A DNA stretch of 64,000 nucleotides from G963677485 sp964519405 (GTDB taxonomy: Bacteria > Armatimonadota > HRBIN16). The stretch lies in assembly GCA_964519405.1 (NCBI GenBank), contig CAZFLA010000005.1, positions 1-64,000 on the forward strand, in the 5' to 3' direction. Shown here piece after piece: positions 1 to 7,452 of the stretch; within the stretch, counting starts at the first letter, position 1, and the number at the start of each line of letters is the position of its first letter. The position numbers were made by a program, and so were the translations under genes. The notes below the pieces were generated by a model. It saw only the letters and a list, made by a program, of their open reading frames with translations, had not been told where the DNA came from and ran no database searches.

Positions 1-129
1 TGCCGCGGGTTTAGTCACCCACCCGTCTGCGTTCCGGGAGCTGACGCTCCGGGAACTTCGACTCGTGCGGGTTCCTGCACCGCGCGGCTTACCAATACCG
101 GCCGGCGTCGCTTCACTCCGGCCGGCGCA
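1..129. repeat. Structured dispersed repeat, copy 1 (cut by window start)
   Basis: Bases 2-129 align without gaps to 17081-17208, with about 12 differences in 128 positions. Visible secondary structure: the right arm of a first hairpin (AGTCACC, 13-19; its left arm lies outside the window); an imperfect hairpin 31-41/46-56 with one central G-G mismatch; GTGCGG (65-70) against CCTGCAC-type arm 75-80; and a perfect 8-bp CCGGCCGG stem (98-105/118-125) with a 12-nt loop. It lies in the region upstream of apgM. No open frame is conserved between the copies, so it looks like a structured noncoding or mobile repeat of unknown family. Confidence 0.8.
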
Positions 130-314
130 TGATTGCCACTTCACAAGTGTCTTGTGCCACCAATGCTGCCACCTTACTCAGTATGTCCGGGCTCTGATGA
201 GCAGCACCATTGGAAGTTTTGGCAGACAGCATTTCTACGCTTGACTTACCATCAGGTAATATGTAATTGACGAAGTACCATCGGCGGCGGTAAGCCGCTT
301 TAAGGAGTAAATAA
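130..314 (+). promoter_or_regulatory. Upstream region of apgM
   Basis: With the repeat, this completes a gene-free stretch of 314 bases at the window start. A possible promoter is TTGACT (241-246), a 17-nt spacer, then TAATTG (264-269); the -10 is poor. A small GCGGC/GCCGC hairpin (284-298) sits just before the Shine-Dalgarno AAGGAG. Nothing else is recognised. Confidence 0.3.
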
Positions 315-1562
315 ATGTCTGCAGATAACAATCGCAAAGCAGTGATTTTAATCGGCGATGGTATGGGCGACCGCCCATGTGCCGAACTAGGCGGTAAAAC
401 ACCGCTGGAAGCTGCGAAGACCCCCAACTTGGACGCCATGGCTGCCAAGGGTGTTAGCGGCCTGATGGATCTCATCGCTCCTGGAGTGCGTGTTGGCTCC
501 GATACAGGCCATCTGGCTGTATTAGGGTTTGATCCGTATGAAGTTTACACCGGCCGCGGTCCTTTCGAAGCATCTGGTATTGGCCTTAGCGTGAAGCCGG
601 GTGATGTGGCTTTCCGCTGTAACTTCAGCACCGTGGAAGCTGACATGAATATTACCGACCGCCGTGCAGGACGCATCGAAGTGGGGACAGATCAACTTGC
701 TGCTGTTATCAACGGCGTGATGATTGAGGATATTCAGATTCTATTCAAAGAGAGCGTTGCTCACCGCTGCGCACTCGTTCTGCGCGGACCAGGCCTAAAC
801 GCAATGGTAACCGACAGTGACCCTCACGTAACTGGGCAGAAGGTTCTTGAAGTTAAAGCTCAAAACGCTGGCGACGCAGCAGGTGAGAAGACTGCACGCA
901 TTCTAAATGCCTTCATCAAGATGAGCTACGAAAAACTCGATGCCCATCCCGTTAATGTCGAGCGCAAAGCTCAGGGTCTAAACCCAGCGAACATCATTCT
1001 TCCTCGTGGAGCTGGTCAAGCACCGAATATCCCAAGCTTCAACGAAAAGAACCTGCTTCATGGTGCCTGTGTTGCCGAAACCGGCCTCATCAAGGGTATC
1101 GCTGACTTTGTCGGCTTGGATCTGCTAGATGCGCCAGGTGCTACAGGTGGTCTTGACAGCGATGTATTGTCCATGGGGCAAACAGTGCTGAAAGCTCTAG
1201 AAGACCACAACTTCGTGTTGTGCAACGTCAAGGGACCAGACGTTGCAGCTCATGATGGTAACCCAACAGCCAAAGTGGCTATCATCGAAAAGATCGATGA
1301 GATGGTTGGTATGCTTGTGGAGAAGATGGGCAGCGAAACATTCCTCGCTGTTACTGCTGACCATACCACATCCTGCAGCTATGGCGACCATACCGGCGAG
1401 CCTGTGCCATTGGTGCTTTACGGCCCAGAAGTGCTAACCGACGACGTCACCTCGTTTGGCGAGCGAGCCGCACAAAAGGGTGGGCTGAACAGATTCAGCG
1501 GTAAGCACCTCGTGAATATGCTGACGAGTGCCATGAACATCCAAGAGAAGTTCGGGGCTTAG
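315..1562 (+). CDS. apgM: 2,3-bisphosphoglycerate-independent phosphoglycerate mutase, archaeal type (ApgM)
   Basis: Interconverts 3- and 2-phosphoglycerate in cytosolic glycolysis and gluconeogenesis without the bisphosphate cofactor. The 415-residue length fits the short archaeal-type family of the alkaline phosphatase superfamily, not the longer bacterial GpmI. Metal-site motifs are in the expected order: DGMGD at residues 15-19, GSDTGH with the likely nucleophile Ser62, and TADHT with D349/H350 followed by GDH at 357-359. The ATG start has a strong AAGGAG. The stop TAG is followed directly by gpsA, so the two are probably co-transcribed, linking triose metabolism to glycerol-3-phosphate. 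The related cofactor-independent mutase family also includes phosphonopyruvate decarboxylase-like members, but the motifs here fit the mutase. Confidence 0.93.
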   Translation: MSADNNRKAVILIGDGMGDRPCAELGGKTPLEAAKTPNLDAMAAKGVSGLMDLIAPGVRVGSDTGHLAVLGFDPYEVYTGRGPFEASGIGLSVKPGDVAFRCNFSTVEADMNITDRRAGRIEVGTDQLAAVINGVMIEDIQILFKESVAHRCALVLRGPGLNAMVTDSDPHVTGQKVLEVKAQNAGDAAGEKTARILNAFIKMSYEKLDAHPVNVERKAQGLNPANIILPRGAGQAPNIPSFNEKNLLHGACVAETGLIKGIADFVGLDLLDAPGATGGLDSDVLSMGQTVLKALEDHNFVLCNVKGPDVAAHDGNPTAKVAIIEKIDEMVGMLVEKMGSETFLAVTADHTTSCSYGDHTGEPVPLVLYGPEVLTDDVTSFGERAAQKGGLNRFSGKHLVNMLTSAMNIQEKFGA

Positions 1563-1564
1563 TG

Positions 1565-2554
1565 ATGCATACTGGCATCTTGGGGGCGGGTTCCTGGGGA
1601 ACCGCCCTCGCCATTCATTTGGCCAAAATGGGCGTTGAGGTGAATCTGTGGGATCGTAACCCCGATCACGCAGAGACACTTCAGCGGGAGCGCGAAAACA
1701 GCCGGTATCTGGCGGGTTATGCCTTTCCCGACACCATCCGTGTTGTTAAGAGCATTCCTGAAGCGATTGAAGGCTGTGAACAGATTATCTTTGCGGTGCC
1801 CGTTGTGGGCATTACCGACGTGGCTAACGAGTGCCTGCCGCATCTTAAGAACAACCCCATCATCGTAAGCGCGGCGAAAGGGTTGACTGACGAAGGCAAA
1901 CGCCCATCAGAGGCTATCGATGCGGTGATCGGACAGCAAATTCGCGCCATCGTGGCACTCTCTGGTCCAAACTTGGCGCTTGAGCTGGCCCGGGAGGCTC
2001 CGTCTGCTACAGTTGCCGCAAGCCGCAGTTTGGAGGCCGCGAAAGCTACCCAAAATCTGCTGATGAATGACAACTTCAGGGTGTATACCAACCCTGATGT
2101 CATCGGTGTAGAGCTCAGCGGAGCTGTGAAGAACGTGTTTGCTATTGCTGCCGGCATCAGCGACGGACTGGGCTTTGGTGACAACACCAAGGCTGTGCTT
2201 ATCACCCGCGGTTTGGCTGAGATGACCCGGCTGGGAATTGCCCAGGGTGCTCAGGAGCGAACCTTCATCGGCTTGGCTGGTGTGGGCGACCTCGTGGCAA
2301 CTGCAAGCAGCACATTAAGCCGCAACTACAGAGTAGGACATTATCTAGCTGAAGGGCTGGATCTCTACCGCGCGCTGCAGCAGCTTCGGCAAGTTGCCGA
2401 AGGTGTGCCGACCAGCTATGCGGTGTGCGAGCTAGCCGCCCGATGCGAGGTTGAAATGCCCCTCTGTCAGGTCGTGCGCAACGTGGTTGATAACCGCGTG
2501 AACATCCATCAGGCGGTGTTTGAACTGATGACCCGCCCGCCAAAATCGGAATAA
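1565..2554 (+). CDS. gpsA: NAD(P)-dependent glycerol-3-phosphate dehydrogenase
   Basis: Reduces dihydroxyacetone phosphate to sn-glycerol-3-phosphate for phospholipid synthesis; cytosolic. The N-terminus carries the Rossmann motif GAGSWGTALA. Further family signatures are ALSGPNLALE and the helical-domain block GAVKNVFAIAAG, whose lysine (about residue 189) is catalytic, followed by GFGDNTKA and GVGDLVAT. Length of about 329 residues is normal. The ATG at 1565 lies 2 nt after the apgM stop and has a GGGG Shine-Dalgarno seven bases upstream. A GTG at 1562, overlapping the stop codon, is a possible alternative start. A clear rho-independent terminator follows at 2577, closing this two-gene unit. 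Confidence 0.95.
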   Translation: MHTGILGAGSWGTALAIHLAKMGVEVNLWDRNPDHAETLQRERENSRYLAGYAFPDTIRVVKSIPEAIEGCEQIIFAVPVVGITDVANECLPHLKNNPIIVSAAKGLTDEGKRPSEAIDAVIGQQIRAIVALSGPNLALELAREAPSATVAASRSLEAAKATQNLLMNDNFRVYTNPDVIGVELSGAVKNVFAIAAGISDGLGFGDNTKAVLITRGLAEMTRLGIAQGAQERTFIGLAGVGDLVATASSTLSRNYRVGHYLAEGLDLYRALQQLRQVAEGVPTSYAVCELAARCEVEMPLCQVVRNVVDNRVNIHQAVFELMTRPPKSE

Positions 2555-2576
2555 CCTGTAACCATCATAACCGTTG

Positions 2577-2607
2577 GGGTAGGCTTCAGTGCCTACCCTA
2601 ATTTTTT
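2577..2607 (+). terminator. Rho-independent terminator after gpsA
   Basis: Perfect 8-bp stem GGGTAGGC/GCCTACCC with a 6-nt loop, followed by a T-rich tract (TAATTTTTTAA). Confidence 0.85.
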
Positions 2608-2610
2608 AAT

Positions 2611-2647
2611 GGCATCACGGGTGCCCACAGGGGGACACCCCTACGCC
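2611..2647. repeat. REP-like intergenic hairpin
   Basis: Imperfect hairpin (GGGTGCCC against GGGGACACCC, 2619-2640) flanked by GGCATC and GACGCC-like ends. The 12-mer GGTGCCCACAGG (2620-2631) recurs exactly at 25809-25820, inside the hairpin-rich region before secA, so this may belong to the same family of short intergenic repeats. Confidence 0.45.
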
Positions 2648-2777
2648 ATTCACGTTGATATCACTAATTGAGCAATTTCCTCCATATTCGTTGTGCAACT
2701 TTCCATACATCCAAATCCCCTCCGTCGCTATACTTATGACGATATGCGCTTGAAATTCCCTATGGAGGTACCTTTTC

Positions 2778-3893
2778 ATGCTGACTCGACGACTGCAGTG
2801 GCAGAAAATCAAGATATCCGATGAAGCCTTCGAAAGTGCTGGAGTGTTTGATGTTGATAATGATGGTCAACTCGACATTCTTAGCGGCGGTTACTGGTAT
2901 AAAGCACCAAACTGGACTAAGCACAAAGTGTGCGATGTTTTGGCTGAAGGTGAGTATTACGATGATTTTAGCACCATTACCATGGATGTTAACGGCAACG
3001 GCTATCTAGATGTCATCACCGGCGGATGGTGGGGCGGCAAGCTTGTCTGGCGTGAGAACCCCAAAGGTGATGCCAACAAAGAGTGGATTACACACGAAAT
3101 TGCCGTCACAGGCAACATCGAAACCACACGCGCATGGGATATCGATGGCGACGGCGAACTGGAGATCGTGCCGAACTGCCCAGGCCACCCACTGTGCGCT
3201 TACAAACTGGAGCGTGATGCCGATGGTAAGCCTGCAGGCAGCTTCACAAAGATCGTCATCAGTGAGCAGCCTCAGGGGCATGGACTTGGTTTCGGCGATA
3301 TCGATAATGATGGCGTAGGGTGCCTGGTGCTTCAGAATGGCTACTATAAGCCAACGGGATGCCCGCTGAACGACCCCTGGGAGTTCCATGCTGAGTTCGA
3401 CCTAGGTGTGATGTTAAGCGTGCCGATGCTGATTGTGGATGTGAATGGCGATGGCAAGAATGAGATCGTGGTGGGTCAAGCCCATAACTACGGTCTGCGC
3501 TACTACACCAGTTACACCGATCCATACGGCAAACGTGTCTGGACGCCTCACCAGATTGACCCCTTCTTCAGCCAGTATCACGACATGATCTGGGCTGATG
3601 TGGACGGCGATGGCGAGATGGAGATCATCTCTGGATGCCGACACCGAGCACACTGCGGCCATGAGCCCGGCGAAGATGATATGGTCGGTTTGTATATCTT
3701 CAAGTGGCATGGCGAAGGCTTCGCCAAACAAGTTGTTGATTACGGCCCCGTGCCAAACCACAGTGGTACCGGTATCTACTTCCAGGTGTGCGATATCGAC
3801 GGCAGCAACGATGGTCTGCTGGATATCATTGCCCCTGGCAAAGAGGGACTCTACCTCTTCCGAAATCTTGGCGCTGAAAACATAGGAGGCTAG
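2778..3893 (+). CDS. FG-GAP/VCBS repeat protein, likely seven-bladed beta-propeller
   Basis: No enzymatic role can be named. Seven DxDxDG-type calcium-loop repeats start near residues 24 (FDVDNDGQLDIL), 69 (MDVNGNGYLDVI), 120 (WDIDGDGELEIV), 173 (GDIDNDGVG), 220 (VDVNGDGKNEIV), 273 (ADVDGDGEMEII) and 338 (CDIDGSNDGLLDII). They cover almost the whole 371 residues, which fits a complete seven-bladed propeller. FG-GAP proteins are usually secreted, but this one starts MLTRRLQWQ and has no signal peptide. The start is supported by GGAGG upstream. A Gfo/Idh/MocA oxidoreductase begins 6 nt after the stop, so it probably acts with the carbohydrate cluster that follows, perhaps as a carbohydrate-binding or lyase-like propeller (inference). 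Confidence 0.85.
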   Translation: MLTRRLQWQKIKISDEAFESAGVFDVDNDGQLDILSGGYWYKAPNWTKHKVCDVLAEGEYYDDFSTITMDVNGNGYLDVITGGWWGGKLVWRENPKGDANKEWITHEIAVTGNIETTRAWDIDGDGELEIVPNCPGHPLCAYKLERDADGKPAGSFTKIVISEQPQGHGLGFGDIDNDGVGCLVLQNGYYKPTGCPLNDPWEFHAEFDLGVMLSVPMLIVDVNGDGKNEIVVGQAHNYGLRYYTSYTDPYGKRVWTPHQIDPFFSQYHDMIWADVDGDGEMEIISGCRHRAHCGHEPGEDDMVGLYIFKWHGEGFAKQVVDYGPVPNHSGTGIYFQVCDIDGSNDGLLDIIAPGKEGLYLFRNLGAENIGG

Positions 3894-3899
3894 CCTAAA

Positions 3900-4955
3900 A
3901 TGGAGAAAGTTAAAATCGGATTCGTTGGCGTTGGCGGTATGGGCCAGTGCTCTCACCTGCGCAACTACGCAACACTGCCCGACTACTGCGAGGTGGTGGC
4001 TATTTCAGAGGTGCGTCCAAACCACGGCAAACTCGTCGCCTCCAAATATGGTGTGCCAAAAGTATACACCGATACCGCCGAAATGCTGGCCAATGAAGAA
4101 CTCGACGCGCTAGTGGCTGCTCAGCAGTTCACCCGGCATGGTGTGGTTCTGCCGGAGCTCTATGCTGCTGGTATCCCTGTGTTTACCGAAAAGCCTTTGG
4201 CAGGTAATGTAGCCGTCGGCGAAAAGCTGCTGACGACGCTTGCCGGAAGCAAGAGCTGGCATATGGTGGGATATCACAAGAGAAGCGACCCCGCAACCAT
4301 GGCCGCGAAAGCGGAGATCGATAAGCTGAACGAATCTGGCGAACTTGGCGCATTGAAGTATGTTCGACTGCTGATGCCCGCCGGTGACTGGGTAGCTAAC
4401 GGCTTTTTCGACATGGTCAACGGCAACGACTCCATGCCTGCGTTGGATTGTGACCCTGCAGACACCGAAATGGATAAAGATACCTTCCAGCGGTACTGGG
4501 AGTTCGTGAACTACTATGTTCACCAGATCAACATGATGCGGCATCTGCTTGGCGCAGACTACCACGTCACCTACGCTGATCCCACGGGCGTGCTGTTGGC
4601 GGTTCAGGGCGATAACGGCGTATGCGGCACCATCGAGATGACCCCATACCAGACCAGTATCGACTGGCAGGAAGAGTATCTCGTTTGCTTTGAGCATGGA
4701 TATGTCAAAGTGAACCTGCCTGCGCCGGTCTCCATTAACCGCGCTGGCACAGTGGAATTCTTCCGCGATCCAGGTAATGGCGCCACCCCTGAAGCGGTGC
4801 GCCCAGTGATGCCGACCGTCAGTGCGATGCGACAGCAAGCCATGAACTTCTGCCGCGCCGTACGCGGCGAAATCGCTCCGCTGACCACGGCTGAAGAGGC
4901 ATTGAAGGATATGCTGAACTGCCGCGAGTATATTAACCTGAAATACGGTAAATAG
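3900..4955 (+). CDS. Gfo/Idh/MocA family oxidoreductase
   Basis: Predicted cytosolic NAD(P)-dependent dehydrogenase of a sugar, inositol or related substrate. The Rossmann motif GVGGMG is at residues 10-15. The family EKPLAG motif is at 97-102, where the lysine is the usual catalytic or cofactor-contact residue. The C-terminal alpha/beta half contains the Y-x2-HQINMMRHLLG block. Length of 351 residues is typical. The start has AGGAGG upstream, 6 nt after the propeller gene, so the two are very likely co-transcribed. A strong hairpin without a U-tract follows at 4965-4999, before the URO-D-like gene. Substrate cannot be told from sequence; inositol, glucose-fructose or N-acetyl-sugar dehydrogenation are all possible. 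Confidence 0.9.
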   Translation: MEKVKIGFVGVGGMGQCSHLRNYATLPDYCEVVAISEVRPNHGKLVASKYGVPKVYTDTAEMLANEELDALVAAQQFTRHGVVLPELYAAGIPVFTEKPLAGNVAVGEKLLTTLAGSKSWHMVGYHKRSDPATMAAKAEIDKLNESGELGALKYVRLLMPAGDWVANGFFDMVNGNDSMPALDCDPADTEMDKDTFQRYWEFVNYYVHQINMMRHLLGADYHVTYADPTGVLLAVQGDNGVCGTIEMTPYQTSIDWQEEYLVCFEHGYVKVNLPAPVSINRAGTVEFFRDPGNGATPEAVRPVMPTVSAMRQQAMNFCRAVRGEIAPLTTAEEALKDMLNCREYINLKYGK

Positions 4956-4964
4956 ATACCGATG

Positions 4965-4999
4965 CCTCTGCTGCCGGAGATTTCTTACGGCAGCAGAGG
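4965..4999 (+). other. Strong intercistronic hairpin without U-tract
   Basis: Perfect 12-bp stem CCTCTGCTGCCG/CGGCAGCAGAGG with an 11-nt loop, between the oxidoreductase stop and the URO-D-like start. No T-run follows, so it looks more like a stabilising or processing element, or an attenuator, than a standard terminator. Confidence 0.6.
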
Positions 5000-5032
5000 A
5001 CACCTTATCATAGATGCTGCAGGAGTTTTGCG

Positions 5033-6124
5033 TTGGAAATAATGAAACCCGGTGAGCGGTTTGTTAAGTGCCTGCTCGGTGAACCTATAGATCACGTTCC
5101 GTTCGGTGCAGGTATCGGCTGGCATCCGTGGGGTGAAACTCTGCAGCGCTGGCAGCAGGAATCTGGCGATCCGAACTTCAACTATGCTGAAGCCTTTGGA
5201 TATGAGCCAAGCTGCCGTTCTATCCCTTTTATCTACGGGATGTATCCTGAGTTTCCTACAGAGGTGCTGGAGGAAACTGAAAACCGCATTGTGTGGCGTG
5301 ACGCGAGGGGAGTTACCCAGCGCGGACGCAAAGACGGCGGAAGCATCCCCGAGTTTCTAGATTACCCCGTGAAAACACCTGTTGATTGGCAGAAGCTGAA
5401 GGCTGAGCGTCTGCAGATCGGTGATATGAGCCGCATAGTATGCAACTGGGATGAAGTAAAGCGCAGTTTTGAGCAGACCGGCGAGGCGCTTCAGGTAGGT
5501 GACTTCCCCTGGGGTGTGTTTGGTTCGCCTCGCGACCTGATGGGCGTGGAAAACCTGCTTATCGCATTCTATGATGAGCCAGAAATGGTTCAGGACATGA
5601 TGGAACACCTGACCAGCATGTGGCTCTTCCTGTGGGGTGAAGCCGCGAAGCATATGCAGATTGATGTCATCCATATCTGGGAAGACATGAGCGGCCGGCA
5701 GGGCTCGCTGATCAGCCCTCGTATGGTGGAGAGGTTCATGATGCCCTGTTATGACCGCATCAAGGCATTTGCGGTGGAACATGGTATCCGCATCATGGAT
5801 GTGGATACAGACGGCGACTGCAGCGAACTGCTGCCGATCTTCCAAAAACATGGCGTGAACATGATGTTTCCTTTTGAGGTTCAAGCCGGTAACGACATCT
5901 ACCAACTTCGCAAGCAACACCCTAATATGGGTATGTTAGGCGGGCTGGATAAACGCGCTCTCGCTCAAGACAAAAGTGCAGTTGATCGTGAGATTGAGAA
6001 AGCGGCTCGGACGATGTCATTGGGCCGTTATGTGCCGGGGTTCGATCACCTGATACCGCCGGATGTGTCGCTGGAAAACATGGCATATGCCGCTTCTGAG
6101 ATGCGAAAAGTCTGCATTGGATGA
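5033..6124 (+). CDS. Uroporphyrinogen decarboxylase (URO-D) family protein, non-heme type
   Basis: A cytosolic TIM-barrel protein of the URO-D/corrinoid methyltransferase superfamily. Family features include the opening GERFVKCLLGEPIDHVPFG, a central HIWEDMSGRQGSLISPRM block, and a late MLGGLDKRALAQ segment. It sits among sugar oxidoreductases, not tetrapyrrole genes, and two further divergent relatives are in this window (31551, 34324). A true HemE role is therefore unlikely, and methyl transfer or another decarboxylation or lyase reaction is possible. The TTG start is chosen because AGGAG (5021-5025) lies 7 nt upstream; the ATG at 5042 would be 16 nt away. Length of 363 residues is normal for the superfamily. 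Confidence 0.82.
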   Translation: MEIMKPGERFVKCLLGEPIDHVPFGAGIGWHPWGETLQRWQQESGDPNFNYAEAFGYEPSCRSIPFIYGMYPEFPTEVLEETENRIVWRDARGVTQRGRKDGGSIPEFLDYPVKTPVDWQKLKAERLQIGDMSRIVCNWDEVKRSFEQTGEALQVGDFPWGVFGSPRDLMGVENLLIAFYDEPEMVQDMMEHLTSMWLFLWGEAAKHMQIDVIHIWEDMSGRQGSLISPRMVERFMMPCYDRIKAFAVEHGIRIMDVDTDGDCSELLPIFQKHGVNMMFPFEVQAGNDIYQLRKQHPNMGMLGGLDKRALAQDKSAVDREIEKAARTMSLGRYVPGFDHLIPPDVSLENMAYAASEMRKVCIG

Positions 6125-6299
6125 AGCCGTTTCGATGCCGATGAAACAACATGATGACGTTATTTCGGTGCTGCGTCTGCCATTTTTTCGTAATATATAT
6201 GCGAATTCCATGAAATATCGTAAATTGTGCAGGGAATTGCAGAGTATAGGGTTAAAATAGCATGGATGAAACCACCAAATATCACGAGGTGAATTAGTT

Positions 6300-7347
6300 A
6301 TGCCGAGATACGCAAGTGCTGATCAGATTAAAGTTGGTGTTGTAGGATACAGCGGTGCTTTTTCAATGGGACGCGCTCACCTTAACGAAATGGCCAAAGC
6401 CGGGATGGTCCCAGTGGCGGTGGTTGAGTTAAGTTCCGAATTACGAAAACAAGCAAAGAAAGATTTTCCGGGTATTATTGCCTATCCTAACGTTGGCGCG
6501 ATGCTTAGTAAGTCAAGCGTTGATTTGGTAGCCATTATCACCCCTCATAATACGCACGCCAAACTGGCAATGCAGTGTTTGCGAGCGGGTAAGCATGTTG
6601 TGTGCGAGAAGCCGTTAGCGATCAACACCACCGAGTGCGATCATATGATCGACACGGCGATGCTGAATAATGTTGTGCTCAGCACCTATCATAACCGTCA
6701 CTGGGATGGATGCATCATGAAGGCTGTGGAAGAAATCCGCGGCGGAGCCATTGGCGAGGTTGTTCGCATTGAAGCTCATATGGGTGGATATGGTCAGCCA
6801 GGTGATTGGTGGCGAAGCAGTAAGTCGATATCTGGCGGAATTATGTATGACTGGGGTGTTCACCTTCTTGAATACAGCCTTCAGTTAATTGACGGCAACA
6901 TGATGGAAATCACGGGTTTTGCGAAAAACGGATACTGGGCGCCCAAAACCAAATGGGGTAAGGATACTAACGAAGACGAAGGACAAGCTATCGTGCGGTT
7001 CAGCAATGGCCAATGGCTGACATTAACCATCAGCCAGATCGATTCTAATCCTAAGCGCGGGATCTTGGAGATCACCGGTACCCAGGGCACATATATCATG
7101 GATCACGGTGGATACGAGATCATCACACGCAACGAGAAGGGCGAAACTATCGNNNNNNNNNNTTGTGCGCCGTGGGGCAAACCCTCCAGGCGAAGGTTGG
7201 AGATTGTATCAAAACATCGCGGATCATCTCACAAAAGACGAACCGCTGATCATCACACCAAGATTGGCACGAAGGCCTATCCATATTCTTGACCTGGCAG
7301 ACAAGAGTGCGAAGCAAGGTAAAACACTTTTGTCGAAATATAACTAG
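6300..7347 (+). CDS. Gfo/Idh/MocA family oxidoreductase, interrupted by an assembly gap
   Basis: Second NAD(P)-dependent sugar-type dehydrogenase of the cluster. The N-terminus has the beta-alpha-beta nucleotide fold with VVGYSGAFSMG, and the family motif CEKPLAIN (E103-K104-P105). GGIMYDWGVHLLEY contains the conserved D-x2-x-HLL-type block. Ten N (7153-7162) interrupt the gene. The reading frame before the gap (through KGETI) and the natural C-terminus after it (GEGWRLYQNIADHL...KTLLSKYN, ending 7347) are in different frames. The true gap length is therefore not 10, and the shift is an assembly artefact rather than a mutation. The start is supported by GAGGTGA. With a short gap the protein would be about 350 residues, as usual. 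Confidence 0.85.
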
Positions 7348-7350
7348 TAA

Positions 7351-7438
7351 ACACCGCGTGGTGTAAAACCTTAAGTCGTATCAGTGAGTTCATTGATACG
7401 ACTTATTCTGAAAGGCTTGCTAGACCGGTCTAGCAAGC
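7351..7438 (+). promoter_or_regulatory. Three consecutive inverted repeats, including a perfect 24-bp palindrome, before the beta-helix gene
   Basis: Three dyads are stacked in 88 nt: ACACCGCGTGGTGT (7351-7364); a 12-bp stem TAAGTCGTATCA/TGATACGACTTA with a 10-nt loop (7372-7405); and a perfect 24-bp palindrome at 7415-7438 (half-site GCTTGCTAGACC plus its mirror). The last abuts the Shine-Dalgarno GAGGG (7439-7443). It has the size and central CCGG of LacI-type operators. The middle stem may be a weak terminator for the preceding gene. Roles are inferred. Confidence 0.6.
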
Positions 7439-7452
7439 GAGGGTATATAGAA

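Noticed and set aside
4110..5003. Long open frame antisense to the Gfo/Idh/MocA gene
   Set aside because: It lies fully opposite a well-supported gene with strong motifs and has no plausible domain; it is a by-product of codon bias.
7153..7162. Frameshift or pseudogene in the second Gfo/Idh/MocA gene
   Set aside because: The frame change coincides with ten N of unknown real length; both sides are intact coding sequence.
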